In this document: positions 16,688-23,860 of the stretch, one piece after another
How positions within the stretch are numbered: position 1 is the first letter of the stretch
How the letters are laid out: every line of letters begins with the position of its first letter
Source of the DNA: Candidatus Flavonifractor intestinipullorum
GTDB taxonomy: Bacteria; Bacillota; Clostridia; Oscillospirales; Oscillospiraceae
NCBI GenBank assembly: GCA_019118925.1
Contig: DWYC01000046.1
Coordinates: forward strand, 1-55,153
Reading direction: 5' to 3'
Length of the DNA stretch: 55,153 bases
Notes under the pieces: generated by a model
What the model saw: the letters and a program-made list of their open reading frames with translations, nothing else
Databases searched by the model: none
Told to the model about the DNA's origin: nothing
Translations under genes and position numbers: made by a program

Positions 16688-17154
16688 GAACCGAGCGGAA
16701 ACAGCAGGGATTCCTGGTCTATGAGATGGAGTGGGACGACCGGGTGCAGCAGGCGATGGAATGCCTGGCCCGGATGCAGGCCGCCGCCCTGAGCGATGAA
16801 GCGGCGTGCCGGGTGGGGGCGCTCTTCCCCCGGTGGGAGCCGGGCGTGGAGTACCAGGCGGGAGAGCGCATCGCCGACGGGGTGGGAAATCTCTACCGGG
16901 TGGTGCAGGGCCACACCAGCCAGGCCGACTGGCCCATTGACGCCACGCCCGCCCTCTACACGCCCCTGGGGCTCACGGAGGAGGAACCGGACGCCGTCCC
17001 CGAGTGGGTCCAGCCCACCGGAGCCCACGACGCCTATCAGACCGGGGACCGGGTGCGCTATGAGGGGGTTGTATACCGCTCTCTGGTGGACCACAATGTC
17101 TGGGTTCCCGGGGAGAGCGACGCCTGGGAGGCCGAGGACTCTACGCAGCGTTGA
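16684..17154 (+). CDS. Tail-tip protein with two CBM5/12-like carbohydrate-binding modules
   Basis: A 156-residue protein closing the operon, where a phage would carry fibres. It has two modules of the chitin-binding CBM5/12 pattern: WEPGVEYQAGERIADGVGNLYRVV... ADWPIDATPALYTPL (about 56-100) and VQPTGAHDAYQTGDRVRYEGVVYRSL... WVPGESDAW (about 110-150). Such modules occur in tail proteins of PBSX-like prophages and bind N-acetylglucosamine-rich glycans. The first 50 residues probably attach it to gpI. The start overlaps the gpI stop by 4 bases. The ligand is inferred. Confidence 0.75.
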   Translation: MRTERKQQGFLVYEMEWDDRVQQAMECLARMQAAALSDEAACRVGALFPRWEPGVEYQAGERIADGVGNLYRVVQGHTSQADWPIDATPALYTPLGLTEEEPDAVPEWVQPTGAHDAYQTGDRVRYEGVVYRSLVDHNVWVPGESDAWEAEDSTQR

Positions 17155-17206
17155 TTGCATGTGGGCGGGGAATGCCTTATACTGAAACGCGAGGAGGCGG
17201 AGATAG

Positions 17207-17791
17207 ATGGACTGTGAAAAAATCGGCGCACTCATTCGGGCCGCCCGCCGGGAGCGGGGAATGACCCAGCGGGCCCTGGCCGAGGCCCTCCACATCAGCG
17301 ACCGCACGGTCAGCAAGTGGGAACGGGGGGCGGGCTGCCCCGATGTGTCCCTGCTCACCGCCCTCTCGGACCGGCTGGGGGTGGACCTGGCGCGGATGCT
17401 CGCCGGGGATGCCTCCCCCAACCGGGAGAAAGGAGACAGTATGAGACGGATGCAATTTTTTGCCTGCCCCATCTGCGGAAACGTGGTCACCGCCACAGGG
17501 GAGGCTGCGGTATCCTGCTGCGGCCGGAAACTGGAAGCGCTGACCCCGCAAAAAGCGGAGGGAGCGCACCGGCTCCAGGTGGAGACGGTGGAGGACGAGT
17601 GGTTCCTGACCACCGGGCACCCCATGGAGAAGGGACATTTTCTCTCCTTTGTGGCCTGGGTGACGGGGGACCGGGCGGTTCTGGTGCGGACCTATCCGGA
17701 GTGGGAGCTCCAGGTCCGCATTCCACGCCGGGGCCACGGAACGCTGCTGCACTACTGCACGGAGCACGGGCTGTTTTACCAGCTGCTTTGA
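17207..17791 (+). CDS. XRE-family regulator fused to zinc-ribbon/desulfoferrodoxin-like domain
   Basis: A 194-residue protein. The first 65 residues are a Cro/CI helix-turn-helix (LIRAARRERGMTQRALAEALHISDRTVSKWERG). A CPICGNVV motif near 90 and CCGRKLEAL follow, then a domain whose GHPMEKGHFLSFVAWV and LLHYCTEHGLF resemble the iron-binding His and Cys-x2-His positions of superoxide reductase. Regulators with this architecture are known in Clostridia; their ligand is not known to me. GAGGAGG precedes the ATG. Lying 52 bases after the phage-derived operon and in the same direction, it could be cotranscribed and could regulate that operon; this is inference. Confidence 0.8.
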   Translation: MDCEKIGALIRAARRERGMTQRALAEALHISDRTVSKWERGAGCPDVSLLTALSDRLGVDLARMLAGDASPNREKGDSMRRMQFFACPICGNVVTATGEAAVSCCGRKLEALTPQKAEGAHRLQVETVEDEWFLTTGHPMEKGHFLSFVAWVTGDRAVLVRTYPEWELQVRIPRRGHGTLLHYCTEHGLFYQLL

Positions 17792-17800
17792 GGCAAAAAG

Positions 17801-17843
17801 CGCCTCCCTCTGGAGTGATTCCGAGGGAGGCGTTCTTTTTTTA
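17801..17843 (+). terminator. Rho-independent terminator after the XRE regulator
   Basis: Arms CGCCTCCCTC (17801-17810) and GAGGGAGGCG (17823-17832) enclose a 12-base loop and are followed by TTCTTTTTTT. It ends the plus-strand transcription unit that includes the XRE gene and perhaps the phage-derived operon. Confidence 0.88.
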
Positions 17844-17853
17844 CCGGTTTGGA

Positions 17854-18048
17854 TTACCAGGCGGGACGGCGGGCCCCCAGGGCCCGGAACTGCCGGGTGA
17901 CGGTGGAGGTGAGGTCGTTGTAGTAGTGGAGATATTCCTTCTTGGCCTGGCGCAGGACGCGCTGGCGCTCCTGAAATGCCTGCCACTGGGGGCAGGATTT
18001 GTGGCAGCCGCTGCAATAGGCGGCACAGCCGGTCTGACAAGGCAGCAT
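17854..18048 (-). CDS. Small Cys-rich protein
   Basis: A 64-residue protein. Its first 25 residues hold five cysteines in the pattern CQTGCAAYCSGCHKSC, consistent with a metal site, followed by a charged helix (RQRVLRQAKKEYLHYYNDLTS) and a basic end. Similar small proteins occur in and near prophages of gut Clostridia, as I recall. It points toward the phage-derived cluster and shares the intergenic terminator region. Another frame (17841-18026) is open but its composition is not protein-like. Function unknown. Confidence 0.62.
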   Translation of the reverse strand: MLPCQTGCAAYCSGCHKSCPQWQAFQERQRVLRQAKKEYLHYYNDLTSTVTRQFRALGARRPAW

Positions 18049-18160
18049 GGCGGGACCCTCCTCTAGCCGGAATGTACCTGGGTACTGGAACCATAGTACA
18101 CCATGGGGGGAGGAGAAACCACCCTGTTTGTGTAAAATGCAGATATAAATTTGGAAAGCC

Positions 18161-18832
18161 TCATGTCCCGCTGGACCAGGTGTAGAGAAGCTCCCCCCGG
18201 CCGTCGTAGGCCCGGCAGGCGCAGAAGAGGGTGCCGTTGGGCCGGGTAACCCCCTGGAGGGTCCACACCCCGCTGTCCGGGGCGGTCTCGCTCATAGCGG
18301 CGGTGAGGAGACTGTCCCCCTCGGAGGGGTGCTTCCAGCCCATGGTGGCCTCCACCCGCGCCACCGCCGGGTCGGTGGTCACCGCCAGCAGGAGCATATC
18401 GCTGCACAGTTCGCCCAGACCCAAGCCGCCGGAACGGTCCGAACCATAGTAGTGCGCCATGGCCACCGGCGTGGCCGAGAGAGGACCGGTGAGAGGGAGC
18501 CCCCGGAGGGAGGGGCGGAGGGTGTCGCTCTCCCGCCAGAGGAAGAGGAACCGCTCCAGAGCGTAGACCCGGAAGCCGTCGGGATAGCGGCGCACGACCC
18601 AGGTGAACGGGCCGGGGTCCAGGGACTGCCCCGCCGCCAGATGGGTTTCGCCCCGGGCTACGGTGGTCCCCCGGGGGAGGATGGACTCGTCTTCCTGCTG
18701 GGCGAGGGCCAGCTCCACCGTGGGCATGGCAAAGTCCGAGGCCGCCCAGAAAAAGAGCAGGGCGCACAGGAGCAGCAGGGCGGCGGCGATGGTCTTCCCC
18801 CACTCCCGCAGCCAGAGCAGAGAACGGCTCAT
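18161..18832 (-). CDS. Single-pass membrane protein of the PadR operon
   Basis: A 223-residue protein with one N-terminal membrane segment (IAAALLLLCALLFFWAAS, about residues 14-31) and an extracytoplasmic domain of about 190 residues. No enzyme motif is visible. The start at 18832 overlaps the upstream gene's stop by 4 bases (ATGA), so it is translationally coupled to it. The upstream neighbour has a related general layout (membrane segment and beta-rich outside part), so the two proteins may form a complex. Function unknown. Confidence 0.68.
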   Translation of the reverse strand: MSRSLLWLREWGKTIAAALLLLCALLFFWAASDFAMPTVELALAQQEDESILPRGTTVARGETHLAAGQSLDPGPFTWVVRRYPDGFRVYALERFLFLWRESDTLRPSLRGLPLTGPLSATPVAMAHYYGSDRSGGLGLGELCSDMLLLAVTTDPAVARVEATMGWKHPSEGDSLLTAAMSETAPDSGVWTLQGVTRPNGTLFCACRAYDGRGELLYTWSSGT

Positions 18833-19587
18833 GAGGCGCTCTCCCCCTCCCATTCCACCGAAAAGACGGCGCGCTGCCCGTTCCAGGCCCGCAGCACCTG
18901 GGGGGCGGTCCCATCGGGCTCCTCCTCCAGAACAAAGGTCAGCACGCCCCCGGTGCGGAAGGGACCGGCCCACTGGGGCTCAAATTGGACGGGGAGAGCG
19001 TACCAGCCCTCTCCCCGGGGACTGGAGTAGGCGCTGGGCCACTCCAGAGCGTCCCCCGGGTGGTCCAGCCAGAGCTGGGGGTGGGCGATGGTAATGGGGA
19101 TCTGGAGCCGGAGGATAGCCGTGCCGTCTGAGCCGGTCTCCTGGTAGAGGGCGGCGCTCCCCTGGGCGCGGAGGGTGTAGACCCCCAGCCGGCCGCCCCC
19201 GGAGGCGGAGCCGGAGCGGAGGAGAGTCCCCTCCTGGACGTACTCCGCCGCCCCCGTCTGAAAGCGGAGCCGGGGCTGGAGGTCGGCCTCCCCCCAGAGC
19301 ATCCAGACGCTCCCCAACAGCAGCAGGAGGGACAGGGCCAGCAGCACAGGGGCAAGGGCGGGGGGACAGTAGGGGTAGAGGCGGTCCAGCTCCCGCCCCA
19401 CCGCATGGGGGTCTCCCATGGCCTCCACCGCCTGTACCCGGGCCTCCCGGTCCGGGACGCCGCGGGCGGCGAGGGCCGCGCTGTGGTCCTCCAGATGGTC
19501 CCGCAGCTCCCGATAGGCGTCGGCCCGGCCGGTGCGGGAGCGGATGTGGAGGCACACCGCGTCGCAGTAGCGGATAAAGGGGTCCAT
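18829..19587 (-). CDS. Permease-prefix-domain membrane protein
   Basis: A 252-residue protein. Residues 1-70 (YCDAVCLHIRSRTGRADAYRELRDHLEDH... AVEAMGDPHAVGRELDRLY) match the permease prefix/DUF1700-like domain, a helical N-terminal domain that often goes with PadR regulators and links membrane proteins to them. One membrane segment follows (APVLLALSLLLLLGSVWML), then an extracytoplasmic beta-rich domain. It lies 13 bases after padR and overlaps the downstream gene by 4 bases. Confidence 0.75.
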   Translation of the reverse strand: MDPFIRYCDAVCLHIRSRTGRADAYRELRDHLEDHSAALAARGVPDREARVQAVEAMGDPHAVGRELDRLYPYCPPALAPVLLALSLLLLLGSVWMLWGEADLQPRLRFQTGAAEYVQEGTLLRSGSASGGGRLGVYTLRAQGSAALYQETGSDGTAILRLQIPITIAHPQLWLDHPGDALEWPSAYSSPRGEGWYALPVQFEPQWAGPFRTGGVLTFVLEEEPDGTAPQVLRAWNGQRAVFSVEWEGESAS

Positions 19588-19600
19588 CTCGTACGCCTCC

Positions 19601-19948
19601 TTACACGGGGGCGGGCAGACCGTCCGCCTCGGCCACCACGGCGTTGACCAGCGCGCGGAAGGAGTGCCACTGTTCCCGCTTTTCCTCCAGCAGGCGCCGG
19701 CCCTTCGGGGTAATGTGGTAGTACTTCCGCTGCCGGCCGGTGGGGGCCTCCCGCTGATAGACGGTGACGGCCCCGGCCCGCTCCAGAGTGTGGAGGACGG
19801 GGTAGAGGGTGCCCTCTTTCAGGGTAAAGGTGTGATTGCTCTTCTCCTCCAGGGCGGCGATCATCTCGTAGCCGTACTTATCCCCGGAGGCGAGCAGGGA
19901 GAGCGCCAGCAGGCTGGCGCTGCCCGCGGGAAGATGGTCCGGGCGCAT
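19601..19948 (-). CDS. PadR-family transcriptional regulator
   Basis: A 115-residue winged-helix repressor: ASLLALSLLASGDKYGYEMIAALEEKS begins the helix-turn-helix and FTLKEGTLYPVLHTLERAGAV is the classic PadR signature, followed by the wing (TGRQRKYYHITPKGRRLLEE). I chose the ATG at 19948 because AAAGGAGG lies 8 bases upstream; the frame is open further up but without such a site. It heads a three-gene operon with two membrane proteins and probably regulates itself through the palindrome overlapping its promoter. Confidence 0.88.
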   Translation of the reverse strand: MRPDHLPAGSASLLALSLLASGDKYGYEMIAALEEKSNHTFTLKEGTLYPVLHTLERAGAVTVYQREAPTGRQRKYYHITPKGRRLLEEKREQWHSFRALVNAVVAEADGLPAPV

Positions 19949-19986
19949 GGGAGAGCCTCCTTTCAACGAATGAATACCTTGTATCT

Positions 19987-20023
19987 CTAGGTATATTATA
20001 CCTAGGAACCCGAGGTATGTCAA
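19987..20023 (-). promoter_or_regulatory. Consensus sigma-A promoter with overlapping PadR-type operator
   Basis: On the minus strand TTGACA (20018-20023) and TATAAT (19995-20000) are both perfect consensus boxes separated by 17 bases. A near-perfect 19-base inverted repeat, CTAGGTATATTATACCTAG (19987-20005), covers the -10 box. A repressor bound there would block polymerase, which fits PadR autoregulation; binding itself is inferred. Confidence 0.8.
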
Positions 20024-20046
20024 GGGAGGCGGAGGGGAGAACAGCT

Positions 20047-20080
20047 GCGCGCCCCGGAACCGAAAGGCTCCGGGGCGCGC
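20047..20080 (-). terminator. Strong hairpin downstream of metY, weak terminator
   Basis: Arms GCGCGCCCCGGA (20047-20058) and TCCGGGGCGCGC (20069-20080) pair perfectly around a 10-base loop. On the minus strand only a short TTCTCC run follows about 5 bases later, so termination efficiency is uncertain. It separates metY from the PadR promoter. Confidence 0.5.
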
Positions 20081-20102
20081 TTGTCATTTTTGCAGGGAGG
20101 TT

Positions 20103-21386
20103 TTATACCCGCTCCAGGGCCGTTTCCAGGTCGGAGAGGATGTCCTCGATGTCCTCAATCCCCAGAGAGAGGCGGATGAGGTCGGGGGAGACCCCGGCGG
20201 CGGCGAGCTCGGCGTCGTTCATCTGCCGGTGGGTGGAGGAGGCGGGGTGGAGAACGCAGGTCTTGGCGTCGGCCACGTGGGTGGCGATGGAGGCCAGCTC
20301 CAGCCCGGCCATAAAGGTCTCGGCGGCCTTCCGCCCGCCCTTCACGCCGAAGGAGACCACGCCGCAGCTGCCGTGGGGCAGGTACTTCTCCGCCAGAGCG
20401 TGGCAGGGGTCCCCGGGCAGGCCGGGATAGCGCACCCAGGCCACCTTGGGGTGGTTCTGGAGGAACTGGGCGGCGGCGAGGGCGTTTTGACAGTGGCGGG
20501 GCATCCGCAGGTGGAGGGTCTCCAGCCCGATGTTCAGGTAATAGGCGTTCTGGGGAGAGGGAATGGAGCCCAGATCCCGCATGAGCTGGGCCGTGGCCTT
20601 GGTGATATAGGCCCCCTCCAGACCGAATTTCTCGGTGTAGGTGATGCCGTGATAGCTCTCATCCGGGGTGGTGAGGCCGGGGAACTTGTCGGCATGGGCG
20701 GTCCAGTCAAACTTGCCCGAGTCCACAATGGCCCCGCCCACCGCATTGGCGTGGCCGTCCATGTACTTGGTGGTGGAGTGGATGACGATGTCGGCCCCCC
20801 ACGCAAAGGGGCGGCAGTTGATGGGGGTGGCGAAGGTGTTGTCCACAATCAGAGGCACCCCGTGGGCGTGGGCCGCCCGGGCAAAGCGCTCGATGTCCAG
20901 CACGGCCAGGGCGGGGTTGGCGATGGTCTCGCCAAAGACGGCCTTGGTGTTGGGCCGGAAGGCGGCGGAGAGCTCCTCCTCCGTGCAGTCGGGGGAGACG
21001 AAGGTGAAGTCGATGCCCATGCGCTTCATGGTCACGGCGAAGAGGTTGTAGGTCCCGCCGTAAATCGCCGAGGAGGACACCACATGGTCCCCGCAGGAGC
21101 AGATGTTAAAGACCGAATAGAAGGAGGCCGCCTGCCCCGAGGAGGTGAGCATGGCCGCGCTGCCCCCCTCCAGGGCGCAGATCTTGGCGGCCACGTGGTC
21201 GTTGGTGGGGTTCTGGAGGCGGGTGTAGAAATAGCCGCTCTCCTCCAGGTCGAAGAGCCGTCCCATGGCCTCGCTGGTCTCATAGCGGAAGGTGGTGGAC
21301 TGGATAATGGGGATGTTACGGGGCTCCCCGTTGCCGGGGCGGTAGCCCGCGTGGAGGCACTGGGTGCCGGGACGCTGCTGTGACAT
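20103..21386 (-). CDS. metY: O-acetylhomoserine sulfhydrylase (MetY)
   Basis: PLP enzyme that makes homocysteine (or methionine) from O-acetylhomoserine and a thiol; 427 residues, full length. The PLP lysine is in HSTTKYMDGHANAVGG, the phosphate-binding region in LTSSGQAASFYSVFN and the cofactor Asp in LIVDNTFATP. C-terminal HPASSTHRQM and IRLSLGIEDIEDILSDLE are typical of the Cys/Met metabolism PLP family, with the length and signature of MetY over MetB. It stands alone. No SAM riboswitch or T-box is visible in the upstream 60 bases. Confidence 0.93.
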   Translation of the reverse strand: MSQQRPGTQCLHAGYRPGNGEPRNIPIIQSTTFRYETSEAMGRLFDLEESGYFYTRLQNPTNDHVAAKICALEGGSAAMLTSSGQAASFYSVFNICSCGDHVVSSSAIYGGTYNLFAVTMKRMGIDFTFVSPDCTEEELSAAFRPNTKAVFGETIANPALAVLDIERFARAAHAHGVPLIVDNTFATPINCRPFAWGADIVIHSTTKYMDGHANAVGGAIVDSGKFDWTAHADKFPGLTTPDESYHGITYTEKFGLEGAYITKATAQLMRDLGSIPSPQNAYYLNIGLETLHLRMPRHCQNALAAAQFLQNHPKVAWVRYPGLPGDPCHALAEKYLPHGSCGVVSFGVKGGRKAAETFMAGLELASIATHVADAKTCVLHPASSTHRQMNDAELAAAGVSPDLIRLSLGIEDIEDILSDLETALERV

Positions 21387-21447
21387 GGAGGTCAGTCCTT
21401 TCTAATTATCATCTGCGCTCTACTTTACTCCCCGAGCGGGGGGCTTG

Positions 21448-22371
21448 TCAACTCTTTTCCAAGCTGGGGTCGGGCTCCAGAGGGGCGTTCAGGGCCAGGC
21501 CATCCCGGGCGGCGAGGGGCTGGCCCTCCACCAGGAGCTGGACCGAGGACACCGCGTCCAGATTGCCGGCCATGGTGTTGACCACGCCGTAAACCACCAG
21601 CTTCAGCTCCGTCCCGCCGGCGGGCAGGCCCTCCAGAAAGGCCTGGGAGAGATTTACATAGCACACCCCGCTCTCCACACGCACGCCCAGCAGCTGCACC
21701 CCCTCGGGGAAGAGGGGGGAGAGACTCTCGTAGGTGGGGCCGGCAAACAGGGCCTCCAGCAGGGCCTGGCTCAGGGACGACTCGCCGGTGAGCTGGAGCG
21801 AGCGGTACTCCACCCCCAGACCGTCTCCTCCGCTGCGGGGGAACCAGAGGGCGGCGGTGCGCGTGACGACATCCTCCTCCGCGCCGGAGAGAATCACCTG
21901 CCCGGCGGTGAGCGAGCTGCTCTGGAGATAGGCGTTTTCGGCGCCCTCCACCGTGATGGAGAGGGACTCCACGCCCTCGGCCTGGGTGAGGGTGAGGGTC
22001 AGGCAGTAGTTGGCCAGCGTGAGCTGAATGCCCGAGAGGGCGTCGTACTGCTCGGAAAAATCCAGATGGAGCACCCCTTCCTCGTCCAGAAGGGCACGGC
22101 GCAGCTCGACTCCCGCGGGAAAGGGGCTGGAGAGCCCCCGTTGGGTGGGCCCGGCCAGAAGGGCTTCCAGCAGGGCATCCACCGGGTCTGCGCCCCCGGC
22201 CGGCGTGCAGAGTTGGGCGCCCAGAGCGGCGCCGTTCTGGTTCTCCTCCGAGACAAAGTAGAGCAGATAACTCCCCTCCTCCGGCTCAAGGGAAGAGGAG
22301 GGCCCGGCCGGGCCCTGGCAGGAGCACAGGAGCGAGGCGGCCAGCAGGAGGGGGAAAAGGCGCTTTTTCAT
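21448..22371 (-). CDS. Lipoprotein with two GerMN domains
   Basis: A 307-residue lipoprotein: signal MKKRLFPLLLAASLLCSC with lipobox LCSC, then two tandem GerMN domains (about 35-155 and 165-290). Each has the family pattern, for example DPVDALLEALLAGPTQRGL... FPAGVELRRALLDEEGVLHLDFSEQY and SLSQALLEALFAGPTYESL... FPEGVQLLGVRVESGVCYVNLSQAF. GerM acts in sporulation and germination in Bacillus, where GerMN domains occur in secreted proteins at the engulfed forespore. The start overlaps the stop of the sensor kinase gene by 4 bases, so the two are coupled. Confidence 0.88.
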   Translation of the reverse strand: MKKRLFPLLLAASLLCSCQGPAGPSSSLEPEEGSYLLYFVSEENQNGAALGAQLCTPAGGADPVDALLEALLAGPTQRGLSSPFPAGVELRRALLDEEGVLHLDFSEQYDALSGIQLTLANYCLTLTLTQAEGVESLSITVEGAENAYLQSSSLTAGQVILSGAEEDVVTRTAALWFPRSGGDGLGVEYRSLQLTGESSLSQALLEALFAGPTYESLSPLFPEGVQLLGVRVESGVCYVNLSQAFLEGLPAGGTELKLVVYGVVNTMAGNLDAVSSVQLLVEGQPLAARDGLALNAPLEPDPSLEKS

Positions 22372-23828
22372 GGCGTGTCCTCCTTCCAGCGGGGAAATGT
22401 GACCTCAAAGCAGGTGCCCTCCCCGGCGCGGCGGCGGACCTCGATCTGCCCCCCGCTCTGCCGCACCGCGTCCCGCACAATGGAGAGCCCCAGGCCGGTG
22501 CCCCCCGCCGCCCGGGAGCGGGCCTTATCCACCCGGTAGAACCGGTCGAAAATCTTGGGCAGATCCTCCTCCGGAATGCCCACGCCGGTATCCTCCACCC
22601 GGAGGATCACCCAGTCCCCCTCCACTGCGGTGCGGCCCCGGCGGCGGAACAGGCTCACCAGGACCTCCCCGCCGGGCAGATTGTACTTGACGGCGTTCTC
22701 CATCAGGTTGAACGCGATCTGATAGAGGTCGTCCTCGGTGGAGCAGACCTGGCACCCCTCCGCCAGATCCAGGCGGAAGGCAATCTTCTCCTGCTGGGCC
22801 AGGGGGAGGAGCATGTGCTCCACCCGAAGGATCACCTGACGCAGGTCCACGGGGGTGAGGGCCCGGGGAGGCGCGGCGTCCATCCGGGTGAGGGTGAGGA
22901 GCTTTTCGGTGATGCGGGTCAGGCGCTCGGCCTCGCTGCCGATGTCGGAGACGAAGTCCCGGACGGTGTCCGTGTCCATGCCGTCGTTTTGCAGGATGGA
23001 GTCGGTCAGCAGGCGGATGGAGGCCAGGGGAGTTTTCAGCTCATGGGAGGCGTCGGAGACAAAGCGGCGGCGGACCTCCTCGGTGGTCTGGAGGCGGCCG
23101 GTGAGCTCATTGAACTCGTCGGCCAGGCGGGAGAGCTCGTCGGCGCCGGACATGCTCACCCGGTAGCTGTACTCGCCCTCCCGCACGGTGCGGATGCCCC
23201 GCAGAAGGATGCCCACCCGGCGGGTGATGGCCTTGGAGAGGGCCACGCTGAAGAGCAGCGCCGCCACGCACACCACCGCGGAAATGCGCAGCAGATTGGT
23301 CTGAAAATCCAGGAGCAGTTCGGCCTGCTCCCCGTCATACTCGTAGAGGTAGACCGCCCCCAGCGTCATCCCCCGGTAGACAATGGGGGCGGCGGCCCGG
23401 CTGCGGAACGCCCGGTCCCGGTACTCCGACTGGAACACGTCATTGCCCTCCAGGGCGGAGACCACCTCCCAGAGCAGGGCGTATTTTCCCCGGGCATTGT
23501 CCACCTCGCTGGTGTCGTAGAGCACCAGACCGTCCGGTCCGGTGACCATCAGCCGGTCCACGCCGGTCACCGAGAGCAGGCTCAACGTGGCCTCTACGCC
23601 CTCGGCCGTGAGGGACTCCCGCCCGGCCAGGGTGGAGGTGATGATGTCCGCCTGACGCCAGAGGGAGTCCTGCTTGGACTGAAACACCATATTCTGGGAG
23701 ATCAAAATGGGGTAGGTATTCAAAAACAGCACCAGCGCCAGGATAATGGCGCCGTAGCTGAGCATAAATTTCGTCTGAAGGGAGTGCCCGAAGGGCACCC
23801 GCGGACCCTTCCGCGGCCGCTGGGCCAT
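22368..23828 (-). CDS. Membrane sensor histidine kinase
   Basis: A 486-residue kinase. Two membrane segments (about 25-45 and 185-210) flank a 140-residue extracytoplasmic sensor domain. A HAMP domain follows (SKAITRRVGILLRGIRTVREGEYSYRV), then HisKA with FVSDASHELKTPLASIRLL (phospho-His), and an ATPase with NLMENAVKYN, VEDTGVGIPEEDL and GGTGLGLSI. I chose the ATG at 23828 because AAAGGAGG precedes it. It follows its response regulator and is coupled to the GerMN lipoprotein. Domain order matches PhoR/WalK-like kinases, but no PAS domain is seen. Confidence 0.9.
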   Translation of the reverse strand: MAQRPRKGPRVPFGHSLQTKFMLSYGAIILALVLFLNTYPILISQNMVFQSKQDSLWRQADIITSTLAGRESLTAEGVEATLSLLSVTGVDRLMVTGPDGLVLYDTSEVDNARGKYALLWEVVSALEGNDVFQSEYRDRAFRSRAAAPIVYRGMTLGAVYLYEYDGEQAELLLDFQTNLLRISAVVCVAALLFSVALSKAITRRVGILLRGIRTVREGEYSYRVSMSGADELSRLADEFNELTGRLQTTEEVRRRFVSDASHELKTPLASIRLLTDSILQNDGMDTDTVRDFVSDIGSEAERLTRITEKLLTLTRMDAAPPRALTPVDLRQVILRVEHMLLPLAQQEKIAFRLDLAEGCQVCSTEDDLYQIAFNLMENAVKYNLPGGEVLVSLFRRRGRTAVEGDWVILRVEDTGVGIPEEDLPKIFDRFYRVDKARSRAAGGTGLGLSIVRDAVRQSGGQIEVRRRAGEGTCFEVTFPRWKEDTP

Positions 23829-23860
23829 GGGCGGAGGCCTCCTTTCCGGAGAAGATGAGA

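Larger units (their letters stand above)
3836..17154 (+). mobile_element. Phage-derived contractile particle cluster, candidate domesticated prophage or gene-transfer-agent-like element
   Basis: Twenty plus-strand genes cover packaging, capsid, connector, contractile tail and baseplate functions in the order typical of PBSX-like myoviruses. Most neighbours overlap by 4 bases (ATGA or GTGA), which suggests one translationally coupled operon. Integrase, excisionase, replication genes, CI-type repressor, holin, endolysin and a recognisable tape measure are not seen. I found no direct repeats or tRNA at the borders. Base composition and codon choice match the neighbouring housekeeping genes, which suggests long residence. 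Known gene transfer agents have similar compact operons of roughly this size; calling this one a GTA is inference. A decayed prophage is the main alternative, but no frameshift or stop interrupts any gene. Confidence 0.7.

Noticed and set aside
3757-17206. att-site repeats around the phage-derived cluster
   Set aside because: Scanning both borders by eye showed no matching direct repeat and no tRNA gene.
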